Shown: positions 36,931 to 44,759 of the stretch, piece after piece
Numbering within the stretch: the stretch's first letter is position 1
How the letters are laid out: the number at the start of each line of letters is the position of its first letter
From: Pirellulaceae bacterium
Lineage (GTDB): Bacteria > Planctomycetota > Planctomycetia > Pirellulales > Pirellulaceae
Assembly (NCBI GenBank): GCA_029243025.1
Contig: JAQWSU010000032.1
Coordinates: 172,388 to 236,387 of the forward strand
Direction of reading: 5' to 3'
Length of the DNA: 64,000 nucleotides
Made by a program: the position numbers and the translations under genes
Notes under the pieces: model-generated
What the model saw: only the letters and a program-made list of their open reading frames with translations
What the model was told of the DNA's origin: nothing
The model's database searches: none

Positions 36931-36938
36931 GTGATTCC

Positions 36939-39899
36939 ATGGCACGTTTCATGACCGAAACTCCGCCAGCTCACTGGCTAAGATATCTGATAGTTGCCGC
37001 ACTTCTGCAGGTTTCGCCCTGGAGCCGCGCGGACGAATTCAAAGATTTCGTCCAACCGCTCTTGGCACAGAAATGTGTACGCTGCCACGGCGGGGAAGAG
37101 TTGAAGGGCGAAATCAACCTAAAACAATTCAACAGGGGATCGCAACTTCTGTCGCAACCAGAACTGATTTCGAACGTATTAGACATACTTGAAGCCGACC
37201 AAATGCCTCCCGAAGGCGAACCAGGCCTTTCCGAATCAGAACGATCCAAATTGGTGGTCACATTTAAGTCCATACTGCGTGACTCGGTGGCTGGCATTCG
37301 CCCCTCCGCCCTACCCCTGCGTCGCCTGAACCGTCTTCAATACAACAATGCGGTTAAGGATATTTTCCAGCTCCGTTGCGACGTATTTTCGCTGCCGGAG
37401 AAATTGATGACCCGGCAAACTCAATATCTGCAAACCGATCTCAACGAAATGCCAGCACAAGTTGAGGTAACATCCCATTCAATGCAACCTTTACCGGGCC
37501 TGCAGGGTGTCAATCCGTTTCCGAAGGATCTACGCGCTTCTCACGGTTTTGATAATCAGGCAAGTCAATTAACGCTCTCCCCCCTTTTACTCGACACCTT
37601 TTTACAACTTAGTGTATCCATTCTCGAAAGCCCCGATTTCAACGAGAAAAATGTGGGCATCTGGAAAACTTTTTTCCGAGCTCCTGCAAAAGAGCTTGAT
37701 CTCACTCTCGAAATTCGAAATCGCCTCACACCCTTCCTTGGGCTTGCGTTTCGCAGCGCGGTCCCCGACGAAACAATCGACCGCTACGTGGCATACACGC
37801 TCGCCAGTTTGGATCGCGGTCTACCATTCAGCGACAGCATGAAGAAAACCGCTTCAGCCGCACTTAGCTCTCCCTTATTTCTGTATCGTTCCTCAGGTGA
37901 ATCCGATCAAACCGATTCATTTGAACTCGCCTCGAACCTCTCTTTCTTTCTATGGAATAGCGGTCCGGACCAACAGTTGCTCGACTTAGCTGCAACGAGG
38001 GAACTCAAAGAACGTCAAACCCTTCACAAGACAATCGATCGGATGTTTTCCGACGCCAGAATTGAACGTTTTCTCGACGCCTTTCCGGCGCAATGGATGC
38101 AGCTTGAAAACGTTCTTGCCGTCACACCGGATCCGAAACAGAACAGATACTTCCGCCTCGACGGCAACTTCCCCGCCAGTTTGCAAATGGTACTAGAACC
38201 CTTGCTCGTTTTCGACATGGTCTTTGTCGAGAATCGCCCCATTCGTGAGTTGATTAACCCTCCGGTGGTGTATCAAAGTGACTTCCTCAAGACTTGGTAC
38301 AACTCGGAATTGAAACCACCTGGGGTCGACCGCCAGCGAATCCTTGCAGAAAACAAAGAAAAAGAAACAAGCCGCCAACAACTCCGAGCCACCATCCAGT
38401 CTCACCAACTGGCGCTGGCCGCTTTCCGGAAGTCAATCCGAGACCGCTTATTGGAAAAGATCAAAAAAGACCCGGAGGCGCAGCCGCCGCTCGACCTAAA
38501 GCCTTATGCAGCCTGGGAGTTCAACGGAGATCTCACTGAGTCCATACGCTCGCTAGACCTCGAGGCCCACGGCGAAATCAACTTTGTCGATGACAAAGTT
38601 GTGCTGAATCAGGCTTACCTATTGAGCAAGAATTTACCGATCGACCTCAAGGCCAAATCATTAGAAGTTTGGTGCGAGGTTCACGATCTCAATCAGCGAG
38701 GCGGGGGCGTCATGGGCATTCAAGGGCCCGGAGATTTCTTCGACACCATCGTGCTCGGGGAACGGAGGGACAAACATTGGATTTCTGGCAGCAACGGTTT
38801 CAGCCGCACAGAGGACTTCCCCGAGTCAACTCCGGAAACCAAAATCAAGAAAATGCTACATTTGGTGATGATCTATGCACCGGATGGAACCACCAGCCTG
38901 TATCGAGATGGACAACCCTATGGCAAGCCCTATCGTCACGGCGAAGCAACTTTCCCAAAAGATCGCAGCTCGGTCATCTTTGGATTGCGACATGTGCCTG
39001 CGGCTGATGATCGATATCTGAGCGTCACGATCGACAAGGCTCGCCTCTACGATCGTGCATTGACTGCCGAAGAAGTGGCTGCGTCCGCTAGTGGGAACAA
39101 TTATTACGTGACGGAACAACAATTACAGACGGCCTTGTCGGACCAGGAGAAACGAACTCTCGAACATCTGACCGAGTCGATTTCCGCCGCCCAAACCTCC
39201 TTCGAACGGATCGCTCCATCGGTTGATCCAGCGAAGGCCCAAGAAAACGCACAGCGCGTCTTCGACGATGAGCTGCGTCGCAAGTTGCATTCCCCTCTCT
39301 TTGAACGGGCAGCCGCAAAAGACCCGCGTTACGGGGGCATCATCACAAATGCAGCCATGTTAAGCATGACGTCAGGACCAACGCGAACGCATCCCATCGC
39401 ACGTGGCGCATGGATTATTGAGGTAATCCTCAATGACCCGCCCCCACCGCCACCCAACGATATCCCACCTTTAAATGAGGACGCAGCTGACAAGAATCTC
39501 ACGATCCGTGAAAAATTTTCCAAACATCGCGAAAACGTCAACTGTGCCGGCTGCCACTCCCGCCTCGACCCACTCGGCTTTGCTCTGGAAAACTTTGACA
39601 TCACTGGGCGCTGGCGTGATCGCTACCAGAATGGTCGCGATGTCGATGCGACGGGAACATTGATGAGGAAATACGACTTTTCAAATGTGGTCCAATTCAA
39701 ACAGGCACTCGTGAATCAGAGACAACGATTCGCAAAGGCGTTCACCGCGCATCTATTGCGTTATGCTCTGGCCCGAGAATTGACACCAGCTGACTCGATC
39801 GCCATCGAGGAAATTGTCGCCAACACCGACCAGCATGATCACTCACTGCGCGCGATTATCCGTGAAATCATCTTGCACCGCGCATTCGTTGGAAACTAA
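36939..39899 (+). CDS. DUF1587/1592/1588/1585 cytochrome-like protein with inserted LamG domain
   Basis: 986 residues. A signal peptide ('LIVAALLQVSPWS') is followed by a cytochrome-c-like domain with haem motif 'CVRCHG'. DUF1587 follows ('LRRLNRLQYNNAVKDIF'), then DUF1595/1592 ('NLSFFLWNSGPDQQLL'). Residues about 515-720 are a LamG-type concanavalin-like domain ('YAAWEFNGDLTES', 'ARLYDRALTAEEV'), which interrupts the usual order. DUF1588 ('LSMTSGPTRTHPIARGAWI', 'NCAGCHSRLDPLGFALENFD') and DUF1585 ('LLRYALARELTPAD') complete it. 'CAGCH' is a second CxxCH. These proteins are typical of planctomycetes and are thought to act in extracytoplasmic polysaccharide metabolism. ATG 36939 is preferred; an in-frame TTG at 36921 would overlap the upstream gene. 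Confidence 0.92.
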   Translation: MARFMTETPPAHWLRYLIVAALLQVSPWSRADEFKDFVQPLLAQKCVRCHGGEELKGEINLKQFNRGSQLLSQPELISNVLDILEADQMPPEGEPGLSESERSKLVVTFKSILRDSVAGIRPSALPLRRLNRLQYNNAVKDIFQLRCDVFSLPEKLMTRQTQYLQTDLNEMPAQVEVTSHSMQPLPGLQGVNPFPKDLRASHGFDNQASQLTLSPLLLDTFLQLSVSILESPDFNEKNVGIWKTFFRAPAKELDLTLEIRNRLTPFLGLAFRSAVPDETIDRYVAYTLASLDRGLPFSDSMKKTASAALSSPLFLYRSSGESDQTDSFELASNLSFFLWNSGPDQQLLDLAATRELKERQTLHKTIDRMFSDARIERFLDAFPAQWMQLENVLAVTPDPKQNRYFRLDGNFPASLQMVLEPLLVFDMVFVENRPIRELINPPVVYQSDFLKTWYNSELKPPGVDRQRILAENKEKETSRQQLRATIQSHQLALAAFRKSIRDRLLEKIKKDPEAQPPLDLKPYAAWEFNGDLTESIRSLDLEAHGEINFVDDKVVLNQAYLLSKNLPIDLKAKSLEVWCEVHDLNQRGGGVMGIQGPGDFFDTIVLGERRDKHWISGSNGFSRTEDFPESTPETKIKKMLHLVMIYAPDGTTSLYRDGQPYGKPYRHGEATFPKDRSSVIFGLRHVPAADDRYLSVTIDKARLYDRALTAEEVAASASGNNYYVTEQQLQTALSDQEKRTLEHLTESISAAQTSFERIAPSVDPAKAQENAQRVFDDELRRKLHSPLFERAAAKDPRYGGIITNAAMLSMTSGPTRTHPIARGAWIIEVILNDPPPPPPNDIPPLNEDAADKNLTIREKFSKHRENVNCAGCHSRLDPLGFALENFDITGRWRDRYQNGRDVDATGTLMRKYDFSNVVQFKQALVNQRQRFAKAFTAHLLRYALARELTPADSIAIEEIVANTDQHDHSLRAIIREIILHRAFVGN

Positions 39900-39915
39900 T
39901 CCAACCGCACAATTT

Positions 39916-41079
39916 TCAGTTAGTGCTGGGCTCCGGCGGAAGATGCTTCCTAATGAATGGCCACATTAGATCGGGATAAAACTTGTGCCCTTCGTTCCCC
40001 CAAACAAAACGAAACCGGTTGGCAGCACCAGCCTCGTGGTAGATTTCCTGCACGCGTTCCATGGCGGATTCTACGTCGTTCGAAGAATGAAGCGAATCTT
40101 TCCGACCATGGACCGCCAGCAAAGGGCGTGGAGCCGCAAGAGCCCCAATATCGGGCATGTCGCCGATTTCAACTTGGATTCGAGGAACAAGACAACAATC
40201 ACAATGAAACACAAATCCGGTCGAACTCGTAAACGAAGTGAAGGAACAGTTCGGTACGGCCACTGCAACCCGTTCGTCGAGCGCCGCCACATAGACGGTC
40301 AAAACCCCGCCCCCTGAATTGCCAAGCATCACCACTCGATCATCATCAACATTCGGCAACTCGGCCAACGCCCAGTCCAAGATTCGTTGCGTATCCCATA
40401 CCCGCTCGCCCACGGCCGTGCGCCCGGCAAGCAAACAATGAATAAGTTGTGCCCGACATGGGCGTTTTCCATGCCGCCCTTTGAGGTCGGATATCGAATT
40501 CGTGGCGGCAAGGCCACGGGTGGCCGGAACCAGTGCCACGTATCCACGCTGAACGGCCTGCACCCCCGGATCACCCTCTTTCGCCAGCGTCGCTTGACGA
40601 TGCTGTGAATCATCGTAAACGCCGGCGTAGCTGTTCCAACCATTCGTATTATGTCCGTGAGCACAAATCACAAGTGGACGTTTCTCAGCAGGCCGGTTAT
40701 TTGGTGTCAACAGCCAAAACGGGACAACGATCCCGGGTTCTGTTTCAATTCTTCCAAGCTGCCTCACGAAACCGTCTTCTGGAATGGGAGGTTCCAATTT
40801 GACAGCAGGCCGATGTCGCGCTGCGTCCGCAGCTATGCGGTCGAGGCCTAACAACTCGACCAGCTTGGCACGTGCCGCAGTCTGCCAGGCAGTAAAACCA
40901 CCGTCAAACGCCTGACTCCAAGCCAACGCGCCATCGCGGCTGTGGAGTCGCTTCAGATACTCCGCCTCCTGACCCGTGTATTGCACAAAGGGTTCGCTTT
41001 TCGCTTGTTGCGCCCCAGCCAACTGACTCAACATGATTACGGTGAGTACTGACAATTGATAGCGGAAAAGCAAACCCAT
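39916..41079 (-). CDS. Exported alpha/beta hydrolase (acetyl-xylan-esterase/dienelactone-hydrolase-like)
   Basis: 387 residues from ATG 41079 ('MGLLFRYQLSVLTVIMLSQL'), which begins a signal peptide ending near 'AGAQQ'. The nucleophile elbow is 'GNSGGG' with a catalytic Ser, preceded by 'RPLVICAHGHNTNGW' as the oxyanion strand. The acid is probably the Asp in 'AVHGRKDSLH' and the His that in 'WGNEGHKFYPD'. The family cleaves acetyl or other esters from polysaccharides; the substrate is not determinable. It is convergent with the DUF1592 gene, with 16 bases between stops. Confidence 0.85.
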   Translation of the reverse strand: MGLLFRYQLSVLTVIMLSQLAGAQQAKSEPFVQYTGQEAEYLKRLHSRDGALAWSQAFDGGFTAWQTAARAKLVELLGLDRIAADAARHRPAVKLEPPIPEDGFVRQLGRIETEPGIVVPFWLLTPNNRPAEKRPLVICAHGHNTNGWNSYAGVYDDSQHRQATLAKEGDPGVQAVQRGYVALVPATRGLAATNSISDLKGRHGKRPCRAQLIHCLLAGRTAVGERVWDTQRILDWALAELPNVDDDRVVMLGNSGGGVLTVYVAALDERVAVAVPNCSFTSFTSSTGFVFHCDCCLVPRIQVEIGDMPDIGALAAPRPLLAVHGRKDSLHSSNDVESAMERVQEIYHEAGAANRFRFVWGNEGHKFYPDLMWPFIRKHLPPEPSTN

Positions 41080-41339
41080 TGATACATCGCCTTGCACACG
41101 ACAGCTCGACCCAAGTCTCTTGACTCGGCATAGATCAATTCCCATTCACACAAACATACCAAATGGATCAACAACAAGTGAAGCCAACGCTGGACGATTC
41201 GCGTGACAGCCTATGAAAGAATTCTAAATCTATTCCCATGTTTAACACACGGCTCGCATCCAACGGTTGGTGTCACACTCCACCGTTGAATCAACTAGGC
41301 TCTTTCACGCGTCAGATCACAAACAGGGGAACCGATTTC

Positions 41340-41678
41340 ATGCTTCCATTCATCGTCATTATCCTGCTAATTACCGTCCAACTTACCCTGAGTACAACCG
41401 CCTTAACCGGCGCTTTGTTCTTCACGGGCGAGCCACTCGACCGGAGCACGATCCTGAAAGCCTTAGCAGTCAGCGCCGCCGCCATCGCACCCTTGTTTCT
41501 TCCGGGGTTCGAATTATACGCTTTCTTCTTGTCAGTCGGCGTGTTGATTGGTGGAGTGATGATTGCTTTCGACAAACAAGGCATTGAGGCCTTCTTAATC
41601 GCACTGATATGCTGGGCGTTTCTGATTGGGAGCAGCTTTCTTTTGCGCAGCGTAACCGAACCAATGATCACCGCGTAG
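41340..41678 (+). CDS. Small integral membrane protein
   Basis: 112 residues, hydrophobic throughout, with three or four likely helices: 'FIVIILLITVQLTLSTTAL', 'ALAVSAAAIAPLFLPGFELY', 'AFFLSVGVLIGGVMIAF' and 'FLIALICWAFLIGSSFLL'. The start is set by 'AGGGGA' at 41325-41330, nine bases before ATG 41340; an upstream in-frame ATG (41238) would add a hydrophilic leader with no support. Family and function are unknown. Confidence 0.7.
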   Translation: MLPFIVIILLITVQLTLSTTALTGALFFTGEPLDRSTILKALAVSAAAIAPLFLPGFELYAFFLSVGVLIGGVMIAFDKQGIEAFLIALICWAFLIGSSFLLRSVTEPMITA

Positions 41679-41809
41679 CGGCTAAGAGCTGCCTTGATTT
41701 CGCCAATCTTAGCTTGGCAAGGCGTGTGGCATACCGATTCATCACACAGGGTTTGCCTCAGCCTCTTCCATGCCCTTGAGTTCGAAATCCATATCCCCAA
41801 GCGACTCGC

Positions 41810-43093
41810 CTAACCAATAATCCGACTGATATCGATCAGATGCAGTTGCCGTCCCGCCCCGTTATGTGGCGAATCGATGGCAACCCTCCGCCCATCGTTA
41901 CTGCTGCGCGGATGGGTGTCGCATCGCCATTCACCGGTATATTCGGGCGGCGATCGAAAATGGCCAAGCTCAACCTTTCTTCCGGTCGGGACGTGAAAAA
42001 GATACGGTTTCTGCGCGCGTGTCTTTTTGTCCGGGTAAGTATCATTCAAGATCCATTCATTGTCGGTGTTGGGAACGTAAGTGTTGTGACCATTACGGGT
42101 CATCACACCTTCACCAACGATTTCGTTTTCATCGGATTGATCACGGAACAGATAAAAGGCAGCTGGCTTGTCTTTCGGCTTCGTCCAGGCACAGACGTGC
42201 TTCGAATCCCGCCAAATAAAATGGGACGTATAACCGGAAGGATCAAGGACAAACCGATCCGATCCATCCATCCCAACAGTAAACATCCGCGTGGTAAATC
42301 CGCCAACGGGATCCGCATCCACACCATTTCCCGTACTTCGTCGCCACCGATGCAAGACGATAAATCGGGAGCTATCGGGACTGATCAGCAGATGGTTGAA
42401 GTAATTCCATTGATCGGCCAGAGATTCGCCCCAATGATCGATTTGGGCGGCGTCCGCCAAGGAGAAGATTAGCTCAGATTCTCCGGTCTCCAGATTCATC
42501 TTCCAGACACCGGAAGCTTCTGGCGCGCGTTCCGCATCACAAGGGTCCGACAAACCAACGTAACCATATCCCGGTCGCATCCGCTGAATTCGTGAAAAGT
42601 CCGCCGTGATCGCCCACTTACCGTCTGCACTGAGCGCGTAAATGGGACGCGGTAAAGTACGAATTTGTTTGTTCTTCACATTCATCATGTGACAAACGTG
42701 CTTGTCACCAAGTCGATCGTTCCAAACAACTTCTGCATCCGACTTGGGTCGCCATTGCAACATGCATCCCTGCTGCCACCCCCAGGATCGACTGATTCCA
42801 AGATCAATCCACTTATCGTTGTTGGCCGTATCGATCATGCCGACGCGAATGGCATCCGTGTCACGCGGAGTTCGCCCCTCGAAATCGACCTGATTCGACA
42901 AGACATAGCGATTTGTGGAGTCAAATTCCAACTTGTCGTAATAACCAAACCAGTGATGCCGCGGACCGCTTGTGATCGTGCGTACCGGAGGAAATGCAGA
43001 TCTCTGCTCTGCTTTAACATTTTTCCAGCGAGGCAAAACCGCCGCTGTCGCCGCGACTTTGATTACATGACGTCGTGATAGTCTTTTGTTCAC
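41810..43093 (-). CDS. Exported beta-propeller protein (oligogalacturonate-lyase/TolB-like)
   Basis: 427 residues. The start is GTG 43093, with 'AGGAG' nine bases upstream. The leader 'MNKRLSRRHVIKVAATAAVL' carries RR followed by a hydrophobic stretch, suggesting Tat export. The body has repeated WD/TolB-like blades: 'PRHHWFGYYDKLEFDSTNRY', 'GCMLQWRPKSDAEVVWND', 'NHLLISPDSSRFIVLHRW', 'DTHPRSSNDGRRVAIDSPH'. These match hypothetical planctomycete proteins related to the oligogalacturonate lyase (PL22) propeller, but I cannot confirm the catalytic His/Gln set. It may be a lyase or a binding protein for sugars. Confidence 0.78.
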   Translation of the reverse strand: MNKRLSRRHVIKVAATAAVLPRWKNVKAEQRSAFPPVRTITSGPRHHWFGYYDKLEFDSTNRYVLSNQVDFEGRTPRDTDAIRVGMIDTANNDKWIDLGISRSWGWQQGCMLQWRPKSDAEVVWNDRLGDKHVCHMMNVKNKQIRTLPRPIYALSADGKWAITADFSRIQRMRPGYGYVGLSDPCDAERAPEASGVWKMNLETGESELIFSLADAAQIDHWGESLADQWNYFNHLLISPDSSRFIVLHRWRRSTGNGVDADPVGGFTTRMFTVGMDGSDRFVLDPSGYTSHFIWRDSKHVCAWTKPKDKPAAFYLFRDQSDENEIVGEGVMTRNGHNTYVPNTDNEWILNDTYPDKKTRAQKPYLFHVPTGRKVELGHFRSPPEYTGEWRCDTHPRSSNDGRRVAIDSPHNGAGRQLHLIDISRIIG

Positions 43094-43292
43094 AACAGGT
43101 TACTCCTCGCCACTTGCAGATCCGTCCTAAGAAATTTTTCCGACGTTAGTTTTGGCGTGATGCATGACTTGGTAGCAAACAATACGACCAATTGTTAGCA
43201 GCGCAGGCTGGCCTCCTTGCCGACGCATCACTGTTTGATGATAACCAAAAACAATCTCGATGATGAAATTGATCTGCCATCGATGAGTCTTG

Positions 43293-44759
43293 TCAAGCAA
43301 GAATCTCTTTCACGACGTGCCCGTGAACATCCGTAAGTCGACGATCAATTCCATTATGCCGAACTGTGAGACGTCGATGATCAATTCCCATCAGATGAAG
43401 CACCGTCGCATGCAAGTCGTAACAGTAAGTACCATTCTCCGCAGATCGATAAGCAAAGTCGTCACTCTTGCCAAAGCTAGCGCCCGCCTTGACACCGGCC
43501 CCAGCTAACCACGTGACGAAGGTGCCGCCATTATGGTCCCTACCCGTTGCCCCTTGAGTAAACGGCATGCGACCAAATTCGGTTGTCCAAATCACCAACG
43601 TATCATCCATTAAGCCTCGCTGTTGCAAATCTTGCAATAAAGCCCCAATCGGTTGGTCAACTGTTTTCGCGATAAAAGGCAATTCTGTCGAGATATTCGT
43701 ATGATTATCCCAGTTATTTGAGGCTCCTCCGGCGCCGCTCCAAAGTTGCACAAAACGTGTATTGCGTTCCAGCAATCGCCGAGCTACCAAGCAACTGCGG
43801 CCGAAATGCTCAGTCTCTTTTTGATCAAGGCCATAAGCCTTTCGAGTGACTTCTGTTTCTTTGGACAAATCCAGCGCTTCAGGAGCGCTTAATTGCATCT
43901 TTGCGGCCATTTCAAACGACGCAATCCGAGCCTCCATGTTGGAATCACGACCACGACCCTCGAGATGCTTCGCATTCAATCGATTCAGCAGCTGCAAACC
44001 ATCGCTTTCACTCGCTGCAGTAATATGCTTGGCGACCTGAGGAGGGTGAAGGTTTGCAATCGGATTTTTAGAGTTCGGTTGAATCAGAGTCGCATCATGC
44101 TCAGCGGGTAGAAAAGCAGACGAGAAGTTCCCCCGATTGTTGTAGGGCAACCCTCGTCGATCGGGCAGAACAACGAATGCGGGCAGTTCTTCGGTCAATC
44201 GTCCGAGTCCATAAGAGACCCATGCCCCCATCGCAGGAAACCCACCGGATAGAAAACCCGTATTCTGCATATAACTAGCTGGACCATGGACATTTGTCTT
44301 TGATCGCATACTCATCAGGAATGCCATCTGGTCCACGTGCTTTGCCATCTGCGGGAACACGTCGGTCACCCAACGACCTGATTCACCATATTGTCGAAAT
44401 TTAAACGGCGACTTCATAATGGCGCCGGGCTTGCTAGTCGCGGCGGTCTTCAACCCAAAATCGACCTGTTTTCCGTGTTGCTTTTCCAGCTCTTCCTTTC
44501 GATCAAATGTGTCCATTTGACTGACGCCGCCATTCATAAACAGTTGGATCACGCGACGTACTTTTGCGGGATGATGAAGGCCTCCATTCAAATCGATCTG
44601 ATGGGACGGCTGCCGTTCTGGCAACAGGTCATCGGCCCTCAGCAAGGATTGCCCATCGGCCAACAACGAAGCGAGCGCGATCGTTCCAAAACCTCCGCCC
44701 GTTTGAGCAAGAAAGTTTCTACGATTCGGCAATTTCGCGGGTTCCAGGCACATAAACAT
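43293..44759 (-). CDS. DUF1501 family protein
   Basis: 488 residues. 'PNRRNFLAQTGGGFGTIAL' near the start is a twin-arginine-like signal, so it is probably exported. DUF1501 is recognised by 'VIQLFMNGGVSQMDTFD', 'MGAWVSYGLGRLTEELPAF', 'WTTEFGRMPFTQGATGRDHN', 'WLAGAGVKAGASFGKSDDF' and the tail 'LHATVLHLMGIDHRRLTVRH' with 'DVHGHVVKEILA'. The fold is of the alkaline phosphatase/sulfatase type, without an assigned reaction. Its ATG overlaps the stop of the upstream haem/DUF1553 gene by one base (TAATG), which implies translational coupling and joint action. Confidence 0.93.
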   Translation of the reverse strand: MFMCLEPAKLPNRRNFLAQTGGGFGTIALASLLADGQSLLRADDLLPERQPSHQIDLNGGLHHPAKVRRVIQLFMNGGVSQMDTFDRKEELEKQHGKQVDFGLKTAATSKPGAIMKSPFKFRQYGESGRWVTDVFPQMAKHVDQMAFLMSMRSKTNVHGPASYMQNTGFLSGGFPAMGAWVSYGLGRLTEELPAFVVLPDRRGLPYNNRGNFSSAFLPAEHDATLIQPNSKNPIANLHPPQVAKHITAASESDGLQLLNRLNAKHLEGRGRDSNMEARIASFEMAAKMQLSAPEALDLSKETEVTRKAYGLDQKETEHFGRSCLVARRLLERNTRFVQLWSGAGGASNNWDNHTNISTELPFIAKTVDQPIGALLQDLQQRGLMDDTLVIWTTEFGRMPFTQGATGRDHNGGTFVTWLAGAGVKAGASFGKSDDFAYRSAENGTYCYDLHATVLHLMGIDHRRLTVRHNGIDRRLTDVHGHVVKEILA

